In this document: one piece after another, positions 37,411 through 50,728 of the stretch
Layout of the letters: every line of letters starts with the position of its first letter
How positions within the stretch are numbered: position 1 is the first letter of the stretch
Source: Lingula anatina
Taxonomy: Eukaryota; Brachiopoda; Lingulata; Lingulida; Lingulidae
DNA: 64,000 nt
NCBI RefSeq assembly: GCF_001039355.2
Contig: NW_019773659.1
Coordinates: forward strand, 31,212-95,211
Direction: 5' to 3'
Notes under the pieces: model-generated
What the model saw: only the letters and a program-made list of their open reading frames with translations
What the model was told of the DNA's origin: nothing
The model's database searches: none
Made by a program: the position numbers and the translations under genes

Positions 37411-40400
37411 ATGGCTTCGCTGTGCCGCTGCCTCCGATCTGCTGCTAGTTTAAAGTTGCTTCAGTCCCAGGTAAAGCAATAATGATGTGGTTTCAAAAGA
37501 TTAAAGCAGATAATCAATGCATAAGCATGCTTTGGTGCACTTGCCGGTGCTAGGCACAGTTTATGATGTCTTCTAAATATCACCTTCTTCAAGTTGACCT
37601 TGGCGATTCATTTCCAAATTCTAGCTTTGCTAGGTTAAGCATGGCTCTAATCCGAAAGGGAGTGTTATCAATCATAAATGCATCTCGAAAATGGTTTCCT
37701 CTTACATGTATCATGAATCAGATGCCGAGATGATTTGACAATGTGAAATAGTTTTTAAAAATATTTGTCCTCCAGCCAGTTTGTGCTGCAGCAGTTCAGA
37801 AAAGATGGCTGAACCTTCACGAATACCAGAGTAAGGAGCTGATGGATTCCCATGGGTTGGCAGTACAGAGGTTTCTCATGGCAGAGAAGGGTGGAGCCGA
37901 GGCTGAAGTAATTGCCAAAAAACTCAGTAGGTTCAGTTTGTCATTATTATTATCGTTGCCTGGGGTAGCGCTAGCAGTTTTTTTTCCTAAGCCAAATCAT
38001 TACCTTGCAGCACTTTTTTTCAGGTGTCACTATATTGCTCAATTCAGGGGCACCACTTTTTATGTCCAAATGGTTAATATTTGACAAAATGAATTAAACC
38101 AACCCTAAATTGTTTAGCCAACTTAAGTCGGTTTTAGCTTTGTGCTAAAATGGCAAGTGTTAGCACCACCCCATATTATCATTTAATTATTATTATTATT
38201 TTGTGATATGACATGCATTCTGTAAATATGACATGGATAGCAAGATTTTAAATTTGCCTAAAAAGCATGCACATATTGTACGCAAAAATGTTAAAATGCA
38301 TAAGAAGATAATAAAAACTAAAGGTTTCTAAAGGAAGCATCTATTTCAACAGTGAACATATATATTCATTAGTAATTTGACACTTAATAATTTTATTCAA
38401 TAAGATCAGATAAGATAAGTAACCAGACAGTGTAATCAAATGGTCTCTATACATATTGAGTTTTATGTGTATGCTTTTCCCTTCAGATCCTATAGAATTT
38501 GTCATCAAAGCCCAGATATTGGCTGGAGGCAGAGGAAAAGGCACCTTTGATAATGGTTTCAAAGGAGGAGTCAAGTTGACTAAGGAGTAAGACAAGCATC
38601 AAGACTTTGGATTGGTGTTATATTATACCAAGAATGAGACCAGGTCACTTATTGGCCAAACTAGTGTCATATGACAAGCAAAAATATAATTCGTTGGTGA
38701 TATGTTTTCTATCTCTAAATTAGACCCCATTTCCAGAGATTAGATCAATCTACTTTAGATCGTCCTAACTCCCTGGGGGTTCATGCTAAATAGCTGTCAG
38801 CCGAGCGGACACAAAAGTTAATTACCCCCTTACAGCTTGTAGTAGGCGGGACAGACATTTAAGCCGGATTATCTGACAGTAATCTAGTGAGACTCCTCGC
38901 AGGGATAGATCGATCTAAAAGCTCTGGGAATACAGCCTTATTCTTATCCCACTTAGTAAAATGCACATAAAAAATTGATTTGAAATATGCACAAGTTTTG
39001 ATGACTTAAAAGATGCGCATCACTATTTTAAGCGACAAAAATGTTAATAAACATAATGCTTGAAGTTTTTACTTGTACTCTTTTCATTTCAGTCCCAAAG
39101 AAGTTGGCGACTTTGTATCTAATATGGTAGGACACAGACTTATGACGAAACAGACTCCACCAGAAGGTGTGTTAGTACAGAAGGTAAGGAATTTAACACA
39201 AAAGATTTTGACTGTTTAAATTATATGTTTATTTGTTTAAAAGATTTTACACTTATTATTATTTTTTTTTTTCAAATTTATTTTATAAGTTTTTTTGACT
39301 TTTTTTTTTATAGAGCAAATGAACATTAATTCATGGCATTAATCTATTAAAATATGATTAAAAAGTAAAAACTTGTCCTCCACAAGAAGCAATCTGTAAA
39401 TCCTACCACTTTTTCGCTTTAACCAAAGAACTGTTTGGTTAATTTCACACTTAAAAGCCATTTATTTATGTTATTCATTTCTTCCAGGTAATGATAGCCG
39501 AAGCATTTGATATTGAGGACGGCAAGGAGAGATACCTGGCTATTCTCATGGACCGTGAAAGCAATGGTCCCGTGATAGTAGGCAGCCCATACGGAGGAAT
39601 GGACATCGAGGAGGTGGCTGAGAACAATCCAGAGGCGATATTCAAAGTATGGGGTTTCATACGTTGTGAATGTCTGCTTTATTGCTTGTTTTTTATTTAC
39701 TACTTAGTGAAACCCTAAAGCTGAGAGGTCTTTCAGGTCACTGCTTTAAAATTAGGTCATTTACACGGTGGGGTGGGTGGGGTTCTTCCAGGTTATACTA
39801 GACTCACACTGTCACATTTTGTGGTATTTTGCCTGATCACAGCAGCCCTAGTATATCAGTATAAATATGTGTAGCACACACAATTTGAATGGGACTTTTT
39901 AATGTTCTAGTAATGTCTTTATGTGTCGTAAGCATTTTGTTTTTACAGTCTTCAATAATGACTTAGTGTGATATGGGTGTTTGTTTAACCACAGGAAAGC
40001 AACTGTTATGAGGCAGTGTACCCCCCCCCCCCCCCCCCCTAACCACTGACACTCACACACCATCCCCACTTCCCTTTTCCCATTATTGATTTAAATGTTT
40101 TCGCATTGTTTCATTCAGGAACCAGTGGACATTATGACTGGTATCACAGATGAGATAGCAGAAAGGATGGCCACTAACTTGTTATTTGAAGGAGATAATC
40201 ATAAACAGGTATTTTGATGATTTGAATTATTTTTAATATTTATAGACAGTCTCAGTGCGTTAAACCCTTAAAATAGCACGAAAATGAATTTTCCTGGAAA
40301 ACTCACCAATTTCCCCATAATGACCAAGGTATATCCTATCCAAAACCGTTCAGAAAATGAAGCTACCTAATACCGTTTTTAAGTTCCATTAAATAATAAA

Positions 40401-43400
40401 AGACGACTCGTCTTAAATACTCAGCTACCACCTCACAGTACGGCTTCAGAACGCGCAATTTCTCGCTAAGTCTCGCGGTTTACTATGAATAAAGTACTAC
40501 GGCTGAGACCCGGATGTTACTATTTGGCGCCAAAACAGCAAACATGGCTCAGACGCGCGTCAAGTCTGAAGAGACAAAAGGGGCGAAAGAAAATAGCCAC
40601 TCCAGGTCGAAAGATACGAAATAAAATTAGAGACAGACGAAGAAGCACTCAGACTGTGTATGTTGGGAGGGAGGTGGGGCGGTGGAGGACACTTAAAGCT
40701 GAATTAGGACTTACATACGAGGCAATGGCGAAACTACTCCTCGACACGTGAGTATGCGCTTCACAGGTCTCAAGTGTGTCTGATTATCATATTATCCTGT
40801 TCACAATAAATGACAATATTTGTGCTCATACAAAGTTGGTTACGTGTATAAGAGCGTTTTGGGCTTTACGTTTTCTGTTTTTGATCGGTACATGTACTGA
40901 AAAGATGGACAGGCGGCACTTACATGTCTGACAAGTTTCGCTGTGTAGTCGTGACGTCTATCTCATTCTGACTGAAGCCTGCTGTGATTGGTCGTAAGCG
41001 TGGGAAAATCGAGGTCGTGACCTTGAGCCGGAAGTACTTCTGGCTGTGCTCCGAAATCATGATAAATAGTTTTCGTTTTCTAATTCTTTATTCTAGTTGT
41101 CTTAACAGGACTTTTGTGATCCAGACTTATTCATATAATAATAAACAATCTCCCAAAACACAAATCTGATCAAAGTTTTACATAGAACCTGCTCCTATAC
41201 ATTAATCTAACCCACTGAGTTGTCCTTTAAAAAAGCTTTTGAGAGCTAGATGCTAGGAGCTGCCAAATTTGTAAATATTACTCATTTGAGCTTTGATGCT
41301 TAAAAACTGAGCGCCATCATGGTTAACTAATATCTGTAACAATGACAATGTGTTAATGAAATAATATTTGCTTAAGTTTTTCTTTTAAGTACATGCAAGT
41401 TGTGCATTCTGCTTTTGGGACAGACCAGGCATATAGCCACCACAGTTATCATATACATGTCTGTCTGTCCATTTGACAGCTTTGTCGCCTTGGTTTTTGT
41501 TTCTCGTCAATTTTAGCCAAAAGTTTCATCCTATTTATCAGGCTGTTGACCAGATAAAGAAGATGTACAACATGTTCATCCAGATTGATGCAACACAGAT
41601 AGAGGTGAATCCCATTGCAGAGACAACACAGGGCAAAGGTGAGACTTTAAAAAGTGGGGAAACAGGGATAAAAGTGTGTTTGATACGAGCGCAGTTATGG
41701 GTGCAGGCAAGGAATTCACCACTGTCTAATCCCTGTAAATTACTGTGTAAAGTTCCTGTTGTCAATGTGATATCAATTTTAGCACTTAAACATTAAATAG
41801 AGTGTTTTATTTATTTATTTTTTGTCATTTTATTTACACTCTAAGCTTTAATATACTGGCATATGAAAAAAAACACATAAAATTGTACTTTTTCTTTGAC
41901 TATATATATATTTAATCATTTTTTTTTTTTTCAGTCATCTGCTTTGATGCCAAAATTAATTTTGACGACAGTGCAAGGTTCCGACAGAAAAAATTTTTCG
42001 ATGCAGAAGACAAATCTGAGATGGACTGGAGGGAACGTGAAGCTAACGAGTCTGACCTCAACTACATTGGCATGGACGGCAATATTGCATGCTTAGGTAA
42101 GGTACAGTAATTGCATAAAATATTCATACAACCGGTGACCTATTTCTATTATTTTACATGTACAAGACAACCACCGCAGTTACTTATTTGACACAAAGGT
42201 AGCTAGTGTTTTATTTTCTTTTGAATAATGATATTATGATGATTGTTATTAATTCATGCTGTTTGATTTTGTTTGGCAATCACCATAGAGGAGATAGGAA
42301 GGTTTTTCTTTGCCTGAGAGAACTTTCTTGTATGATATCTTTCATTTAGACTGCTGTAGAGATGCTGGGCATGCTACCAATTTCTGTAGGACTTTCAATT
42401 TTATTATTGTTAAATTGACCTAGCAACTGTGCCACAAGGCTACGTTTTCTTGCATAATTGCACCATTACGTTGTGTTGTCCAGCAGGAAAGTATGTGCTT
42501 TCATATTTATCAAAACACAAAAATGATAACATAGCTACAATGTTTTCTGAAGCATACATGTGTTTGTCTAATAAACAAATTGGCTAACAAATGAAATTGG
42601 CTCTTGGAATGTAACAAGTTCAGAACTCCGTGGTCACTCTTCCTATGTGTTTCTTTCATCAGTGAATGGGGCAGGGCTGGCAATGGCTACCATGGACATA
42701 ATTAAGCTGAAGGGCGGGGAACCGGCCAACTTCCTGGATGTGGGTGGCGGTGTAACGGAAAGCATGGTTGAAAACGCATTCAAGCTCATCACAAAAGATT
42801 CCCAGGTAAGCTGTTATCAACTCTCTTGGCATGTTGTCATAACGCAGTCTACAGTAAGATTTTAATGCGCAAATTTTGTGACCTAGTTTGCTTTTCATTC
42901 AAATTTTTAGGCCATTTATTTTTTTACTAAGAACACCAAGGTGCTGAGGCCTTCAATGGCTTAATGCATGCTTTGTTTCTATTGTTATGACAGTTACATA
43001 AAATCTCACTCAGTGAGTATTAATGTATTCATAATCATTCACTTAAATGCAATTGTTTAACAAATTTGACATAACAGACATTTACAAGTTGGGGGACAAT
43101 TTTTGTGGATATGTCTCGGAAAAAGTTTATTCCTTTTGAAACAGTGTTACATATGACACCTTGATTTACAGGTGAAAGCCATCCTTGTGAACATATTTGG
43201 AGGTATTGTGAACTGTAAGACTATTGCTGAGGGTATCACTAACGCTGCCAAGAGCATTCATTTGCAAGTCCCCCTGGTAGTAAGATTAGAAGGTAAGCAA
43301 AGAGAACTAACGCTATGGCAATGTTTGTATAATATTGTTGCAACATATGTAGCAGTAATTATTGTGTTACATAGATTGATCCAACACCCCAAGTGTGGCA

Positions 43401-43909
43401 TGAATTCTAGTCCTTGGAATGGAAGTCTGGGGTCCCATAAGATAGGTACAGGTTAGGGTTAGTTGGAGTGCGGGGGGGGGGGGGGGGGGTTAGTATATGG
43501 GGCTAATGCCACCTGTACTAAGTAAAGGAAAGCTGACTACAGTTCCTAGTGGACTTCCATTGCTGACACACCTGGACTGTTAATCAGAATGTAATCAGAT
43601 ATACAGATCAGCACACCTGTGCACCCACATTCACTGGCAGAGGAGAACCCGCCTAAAAATTAATATAATGTATGTCAGACAAAAACAAGTTTTCTTTCCT
43701 TCACTTCAGTTTTTTAACTTAATCCAGTTCAGTATTTAACTTTTTCTTGATATGAGAGAAGGAAATGCTCTAAATTTAGTATTTTGTTCTTTTTTCCAGG
43801 CACAAACGTGGACGAAGCTCGTAAAATTTTAGATGCCAGTGGTATGAAAATAATTTCAGCTACAGATCTGGGAGATGCTGCGGAGAAAGCTGTGGGCAGT
43901 ATAGCTTAG
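37411..43909 (+). CDS. SUCLG2: Succinate-CoA ligase [GDP-forming] subunit beta, mitochondrial (SUCLG2)
   Basis: This subunit binds nucleotide and pairs with SUCLG1 in the mitochondrial matrix to make GTP from succinyl-CoA in the TCA cycle. Exons: 37411-37470, 37776-37926, 38487-38586, 39093-39183, 39488-39646, 40119-40208, 41542-41638, 41935-42096, 42663-42805, 43172-43292, 43800-43909; all phases close at 427 residues (human about 432). The first 30 or so residues are Arg/Ala/Ser-rich, as in a transit peptide. The mature chain starts near [18 protein letters not shown]. The ATP-grasp fold shows LAGGRGKG; the ligase domain shows [16 protein letters not shown] and [12 protein letters not shown]. 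The sequence fits SUCLG2 rather than SUCLA2 ([20 protein letters not shown] and [10 protein letters not shown]). Intron 6 carries an unrelated exon-like CpG-rich block. Confidence 0.96.
38716..38940. mobile_element. Foldback MITE, copy 2
   Basis: This is an imperfect inverted repeat of about 225 bp in SUCLG2 intron 3. Its reverse complement matches the first half of 21546-21806 through TTCCCAGA, TAGATCGATCTATC, TCTCACTAGATT, GCTTAAATGTCTGTC and AAGCTGTAAGGGGG. It has no coding sequence. Two copies in one window suggest an abundant family in this genome. Confidence 0.7.
40019..40040 (+). repeat. Poly-C tract
   Basis: A run of about 20 C lies in SUCLG2 intron 5, about 80 bases before exon 6. 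A similar G run occurs in intron 10 near 43472-43489. Both could form G-quadruplexes, or could be inaccurately called homopolymers. Confidence 0.9.
40485..40747 (+). CDS. Exon-like ORF inside SUCLG2 intron 6, unrecognised
   Basis: An open frame starts at an ATG at 40485 and runs for 88 codons into a strong splice donor (GTGAGT at 40748). It is very basic in its first two thirds and ends with [18 protein letters not shown] and AKLLLDT, a helical-looking block. The surrounding sequence (40430-41050) is clearly richer in CG dinucleotides than the rest of the intron, and an inverted CCAAT (ATTGG) and a TGACGT site lie at 40940-40990. It could be the first exon of a transposon-derived gene or of a nested transcript. 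I do not recognise the family and saw no partner exon. Confidence 0.35.
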
Positions 43910-44470
43910 GTTGTGTTTTGAGGATGGAGAGTTTACAGAAATAGTTCTCAGTGCTTGTTCAAAAGTTCATTGAACTGTTACAGACTTTATGTGGAAAATG
44001 AAGAAAGACTTGAAGATCTTCCTCAGGTGTAGAGTAAATATCATGGTTGGTGGGAATATTTTCATGTGGGACTCATTATCCACGTGCTGTCTGCATGGAT
44101 GAAAAAATAGACAATCCAAGTAATAAATGGGGTTTGAAATAATACTGATGCTGAAATGTTGGGTATTTTTATAACAACTGTATACAGTTCTCTCCAAAGC
44201 TGCCATATTTATATTTTATTTCAGTTGAAACACAATAGGAGGCAAACATGTATCCATTCGGTCCTTCTTGTAATTATATATAAATGACTGGCTTTGTGAT
44301 TTAACTTATTGCCATTTGATCATGATTTCTGCATTTGAACAGTTCTTTGTCAGAAATACTGCAAATCATGATCCTCTAACTCTTAGTCGTAATGCCAGTG
44401 GGTCGTGCTGTATTTTTATAAGCTTTTGGCAGAACTCTTATAACGAATGTAAGTAGGGTTGCATTCAGTC

Positions 44471-44476
44471 AATAAA
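44471..44476 (+). terminator. SUCLG2: Poly(A) signal of SUCLG2
   Basis: AATAAA lies about 560 bases after the SUCLG2 stop codon, giving a 3' UTR of ordinary length. Confidence 0.6.
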
Positions 44477-44499
44477 ATACACAATGTTTCTTTAAATAT

Positions 44500-46024
44500 G
44501 TTTTGTCTTAAATTTATTTTTTCAATTTGAAGCGAGAATACACTTGGAGATTTGTTATAAGGTTTATTGATATTCTGATAGTTTAGTGGCCTATTTCTGT
44601 CAGTTTTATTCTTATCAATATTAGCTGTTATAGCCACACAACATGGATACAGATGTCGATATAAAAAAATTCAAAACTTACCTACCCAATGCCTGGTTCT
44701 CTCATGAATCTTAAATTTGAGAAAAAAAAATTTGCACCAGTTTATTCTTAGAGAATAGATGGCTGTTGTTGCAGTAACGATTGTGCATACCACAAACCGT
44801 ACGTCATAGATGAAAGGGCGCAGAAGATGAACGTCACAAAATAAATACGTCATAGTTGTCTGAGCACACAAGTCACAAAAATACATGTGCATGGATGATC
44901 ACGATGGTTATAATGCCACAATTCCAAGCAATGAACCCAAAACTCACTATTGTAATCGGGGTTTTAACAGAAATTACCACCAAGAAAATGAGAAACTAAC
45001 AACTTTTGAAAAACTGACCCGAAAAACAGCGCGAACTGTTATACAAATGTTAACGTCACAGATAGTATGTCATACAGTCACAATATACTCTACAATGTAA
45101 CGTCGTATGCGTTACGTTCTACGCCAATTTGTCGTGTATTCTGTGACGTTGCAGTTGGCAACGATCATGGCACAGCAACTATATATATTAAACTGTGCAC
45201 AGACCTTACTGAGACTGGCATTTTGTCATACGGTATCATACCTGTATTAGTGCGGGGCTATTTGAGCATGATTTCTTGGAAAAGAGAGAATGAGGCAAGA
45301 ATTAATGACAAGCAGTTTTGAAAATGTCAAAAGTTGTCGACGAGACCGGCCAAAACGACAAATACGAGGGAGCAAACAGATTAATCCTCGAATAACAGAA
45401 GCGAACAACGAGTGGCACTTACTCCAATATTGTACAGGTGATAATGAAAGTGCTGGAACAAAAAAATAGTGAATCTTGTTGGAGTTCAAGTGAGAATTGT
45501 GAATATTTTGTTTCCTTTTTTTGGTTGAAACAATACTAACTTTGTTATCTAGTATGCTTTATGATGGACAATTTCAAATGCTACTTTATAGCATTAATGA
45601 TGATATTACTATGGTATACAGAACGGTGAATGTCGACAATCCACACACATTTCGTTTCACGACTTGTGATATAAAACTTGGATCGCAGCCTGATACAATT
45701 TTATCTACGAAATCTAGTTTGAAATTATAACTAAAAATCGAATCTCCATCAGAGAGAATTTATCCTAATCCACGTAGCGCATATTACTGCACAAATAAGT
45801 CCGTAGCATTTGTGAATCGCTGAATAAAAAAAGAAGTAAAAGAAATAATAAAAGAAGAATTTTCCACCCAAACTGTCCGTGTGATGAAATAATATTTTCT
45901 GTGTTCTATAACTACAACACCGTGTATACATTTTACATGCATAATTTTAACTATATAAATGTGCGTATGTCATCTTCTATACATGTCAACAGTTATATAT
46001 TTTACTTTAGTTTAAGACAAGCCC

Positions 46025-46081
<57 letters not shown>

Positions 46082-47782
46082 CGTCTTTTGGTGGAGGAGA
46101 GGTAAACAATCTTATCCAGAAACATAATATTGCAAGTACATATTTACTGTTTTAACTTCCTGGATCCTTTATAATATGTTGTGCCCAGCAACTAGCCAAT
46201 GTATAGGAACAGACGCCGTTAACGCGCCTGTTCATTTCCTTCTCTCTTTTATCTTACAGCTAGGTAAACCGTTGCTAGGGAAGTAATTTCATACGAACCA
46301 CGGCGCGTCTTAACACCGGTCAACACAACGGCTTCCCATTCCTTTCCTTCCATAGTCAAACTGACCTGTCACCAAGATCTAGTATGTTTCCTGATGAATG
46401 TATTGTATCATTTAGTTAGAATATTTTTTTCTACTTTATGTGACGACGTTACTGACTTTGTCTTGGTGGTGAGAGGTTATAACCAAACAATTCCATGTTT
46501 TCTCATTATTCTTTATTATCGCTTTCTAACTACACTATCTACAGCTTATTCCTGATCGTTCAACCTCTTACATCGTTCTCCCTGTCTACATTACATTCTT
46601 CGCTTAAGTACAATAAGGTCGTGTCAATCAACTTAAGTGACATTACAAAACACTCCCCGCTCTTATTGCTGCATGCTGTCACTTACTAACGTTACATTAA
46701 TTAACTAGTATATCTGTCCATTCTAATTTCTTTTTGTTTCTATAAATGATAAAAGCTATAGACATGCCTAATGTCATTCGAAGGTTATAATAATCTTTGT
46801 AAAAGTGCAGGAATAAATTAGACAAATTGAATTTAAGAATATAAGATCACTAAATCAATAAATCAATGAACTGAATAACTGACATGACGAACTTTTCACA
46901 GATAAATCAGTTGCTAGATACTATTTACAGAATAATCAAAGGAATAAAAGCATACGAGAAAACACATATGTAGGAACTATGGGTATTGTACAACTTGATA
47001 ACGTGTATAATATCAAAACTAAAGATTTATATAAATAGGCCTATATGACCCAGGACTCTCACAAGCTACAGAACAGGAAAGAGAGAGAGAGAGAGGAGGG
47101 GGGAGGTGGGGGGGGCTAATGCGTTGGTAGCCAATGGATCCAAGTGAGAGGCATGATTGCTTGATCTTGATCCTATCCAGCCTGATTGATTTGACCTTTG
47201 TTGCACCGCTAAGTAGACACATTAAATTTACTCACGGATTACTGTCAGACAACCTTGATGCAAAACGCAAACAATTCCATTGAAATACCACAGTTGGGGG
47301 CGTCTCGAGTACTTCTGTCTGAAGGACAGCAGTGAACGACCAATCAAGTGGCTAGGCATGACCAGAAGGGGATCCCCCAAAATACCCTGGACAACCAATA
47401 CTTACAAATACCCAATTAGTGACTGAATGATTTAAAAGTTTTAGCCCTATACCGTGGACATAGCTCAAGCGGAAATTAATGCTAGGTGGTCATTTGGAAG
47501 TACCACGTTTATCAGAAGTCAATATCGTAATAATCAAGATGCCTATAAATACATTTTGTTAAAAAAAAAGAACGAAGGAACGAGTATTGCTTTTGAGGTG
47601 TGGTCCGAGAAACAGTCAAACAAAAACGGTAATCCTGGGCGCAAATGTTTGCAAGTGTTTGAAGTTTTATGGCTTACTGTTAAAACAGGATATCAATGAA
47701 GATAGTATTCAGGATTAATCTTTAGTCCGGCAGAAGGGGAAACCCCCGAAAAAGTCGAAATGGTCAGTACAAATAAGACAAG
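44500..47782. other. Intergenic, with a cluster of CRE half-sites
   Basis: No gene is recognised. ACGTCA or its complement occurs at 44801, 44831, 44847, 45053 and 45144. A (TTA)n tract lies at 46027-46082 and a (GA)n/G-rich tract at 47080-47118. The open frames here are short and without domains. Confidence 0.5.
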
Positions 47783-49820
47783 TTGGACACTAACGGTCAG
47801 TACCAGAACGATTCGCTGACCAGTAAAATGCATATGGGCGCGTCCACAGGACGGGATTTCATCTGTGTTTTCGTATATATTATATGGACGGTGACCGGCA
47901 ATACAAGCACAAACACAACAGAAAATATACCACAGACTGTTTCGTGCCCGGTGCTTTGCCGCTGTGCTTTCACGCCTTCGGCAAGATTGTCGCTTACCGT
48001 AGATTGTTCTAACCGCTTGGTTGGTCACATACCCAGGGATATACCGCTTCAAACAAACGTCCTGGATCTACGCAACAACAAACTCTCGGAAATACCAGCC
48101 CGAGCATTCTGCCACCTAAAACAACTGGCGGTTCTGTTCTTAGGAAACAACATGGTAGCAAAGTTCGATAAGGATAGCTTTGCAGGTTTAACCGCGCTGG
48201 AGCATTTAGATTTGTCCCCTCTGTATTATGGTATGAATTTCGATTATGAGTCGCTACCTCCGTCACTATTCAACGATTTAACACAACTGAGAGTTCTTAT
48301 AGTGGAGAACATGAACACCAAAAATCACATCCAGAGAGATTTTATTGACCGTACAATGGCGCCTTTACATCGATTAGAGCAACTTTCCCTTCCCTACTCA
48401 CCCCAAGGTAATTGGATCTTAGGGCCAGGGTACAGCAATCTCACGTCCCTAAAAACACTAACTTTTCAGGGGACGAATTCGATAAATGGGACGCAACTCA
48501 AACGACTAACGTTTGATTCGCTGAAAAACTCTCCTATCGAACGATTGGCTTTCAAAATCTGCGGGATTGGCTCTGTGGAACCTGGCACCATGGTGTCATT
48601 CCCACGTTTAAAAACCCTGGCTTTAGAGTGTAGCAATTTTCACTCAGGGAAGAGCGTTGAGGATTTTTTATGTGATCTTAAAACTACTTCCATCGAAAAT
48701 CTTCTCATCAATGATATATTCCAAATTCGAATGCCCCCAAAGTGGACGATTAAAGCAAACAGTTTTGAATGCTTGAAACAAAAACTTATAAAGACATTGG
48801 AATTAACAAATAATAATATAGATGAATTTGACCTAAATAATATGAACTATTTCTCTCATTTAGAAAACGCAGACCTTTCGTACAATAGCATTTTCCGTGC
48901 TCCTTACAATGGAGTACAAAAAATTATTCCAGAAGGAGTAATTTTTAGCCTACCAATATGGAACCTGAAATACGTTAAAATGAACAACAATGTTATTCAT
49001 GATGATAGAGTACCACCACGGTGCGCATTGTCACATTCTTTTTGGCACGGTCACCCTAAAATAACGTCCCTAAATGCTGATTATACCCACCAAATTTCCA
49101 ATACATCCAGTGAGACTATACGCAAACCCACCGATCGCATGCCGTCACCAATTATTCGTTTGAGTGTGCCTGAAAATTTGGAATTTTGGTCAACAAGCTG
49201 GTTTCTGAAGTGGAACTTCGGCAGTTCCGATTGCGACACTGAAACGGGAAGCATTGTCATTGGTCCAAATAAGCTACGCTACATGATATTAGTTGACATT
49301 GGGTTCAAAATTTTATGTCAAGAGATCTATGGACTGGACCGCCTGGAATATTTAGACCTATCGCAAAATGGCTTGCACTTTCCTCCAAAGAATTTTTTCA
49401 ATCATTTTCCATCACTGACATATTTGAATCTAAGCAATAACGATTTGGGGTCTTTAATTTCGAACGGGGGACTGTCTTCCTTTAAAACTCCATATTTAGA
49501 AACCCTAGATTTATCACGAAACAAAATCAGAACGATCCCAAAGGAATTCTTTGCTTCTCTCGTTGCCCTGAAGAAGCTGAAACTGAGCGGAAATCGTCTT
49601 GCAACAGTGTCCTTTAGCCTGATAAACCTGGTTTCCGTGGAATACATAGATCTTAGTGTCAACCAACTGAGCGCTTTCTCGTCCAAGGAACTGGACTTAA
49701 TCGGATATTTTAACTCCAGCTCTGAAGTCGTTATGAACATGCGCAACAATCCGGTCACGTGCCTAGGTTGCGATGGGGCAGAATTCTTCAGGTGGATTAC
49801 CGACTCGAACGTGACAGTAA
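47783..49820 (+). CDS. Toll-like LRR receptor ectodomain, cut off by an assembly gap
   Basis: One open frame of 679 residues ends at the N at 49821. The likely start is Met16 or Met18 (47828 or 47834), because a hydrophobic signal (FICVFVYIIW) follows directly. Then come an LRR N-terminal cap (CPVLCRCAF to VDCSNR, residues about 55-76), about a dozen LRR units (for example VLDLRNNKLSEIP, YLDLSQNGL, YLNLSNNDL, TLDLSRNKI), and the start of an LRR C-terminal cap (NNPVTCLGCDGAEFFRWI). The architecture matches Toll-like receptors, whose extracellular part is often a single exon in invertebrates. The transmembrane segment and TIR domain are not present: after the N the frame stops within a few codons. 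Without TIR, another LRR receptor cannot be ruled out. Confidence 0.78.
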
Positions 49821-49843
49821 NAGCCTTTAAAATATTCATGTAA

Positions 49844-50684
49844 GAAACGATGAATTTGTCTGTGGAAAATAAAGGAAAACAACTTTGTTTTATTTTAAAC
49901 TTAAGTTTTGGATTCAGAAATGTTCAATTACCTACATAATTTCATAAGTAACATTGAAACATATGCAAGGTACATGTACCGGTAGTAGGGCGTAGAACAA
50001 GAAGGTGCAACAATATTAAATTTACAAGTTAGATATAAAACTGACACGCATTGTTTGATTATCAATTGAAAACCTGTGATAATCGCCAAAGTAAAGTACA
50101 TCTGCAAATGTAAACAAACGCCGAGTTGGGCCCGTCTTGGGTCATGGATGACGCAAAAACCTGGATTTTGCACGATTTTTGGTACAAAAAATTCTGCAAC
50201 AATTTTTTCCAAAGATGGATTTTAATAATTTTTTATACATACAATATTGATTAAAAGATACGTCATGTCTTATCCGGAATTTCCCGCACACTCTCTAGTT
50301 GAGGAATAGTGACCAAAGTTACGATGTTGCCAAGGTCAAATTTTACCGCTCAGTGCAAATTTGACGAACGCAAGCTCACTCTAAACGACAAAATTTCAGT
50401 AGAAGGCTACGTGAATATGAAGTCTACATATCCCACAATTATAATATCGTATTAGACTTGCTAAGTATGCATTTATTTAAAGTATATAGCCATTTTTCGA
50501 CCAAGTTTAATTTTTTTACAAAATTTGAGCCCGACGTTACGTCCTGGCGCGAGAAAACGACGTTATATCACTCCGCATCGACAGTATGTGTCCTACTGTA
50601 GTGACGCACGGACGTAATTACGTTGGCAGCCAAGCTCTTACTCAGGGTACCCGACTTATTATTTTATTTATTTATTTATTTACT

Positions 50685-50728
<44 letters not shown>

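Noticed and set aside
37411-43909. SUCLA2 (ADP-forming beta subunit) as the identity
   Set aside because: Blocks such as [34 protein letters not shown] and [10 protein letters not shown] fit the GDP-forming SUCLG2 subfamily better.
49402-49839. 145-codon minus-strand ORF
   Set aside because: It is antisense to the LRR receptor and composed of complements of LRR codons.
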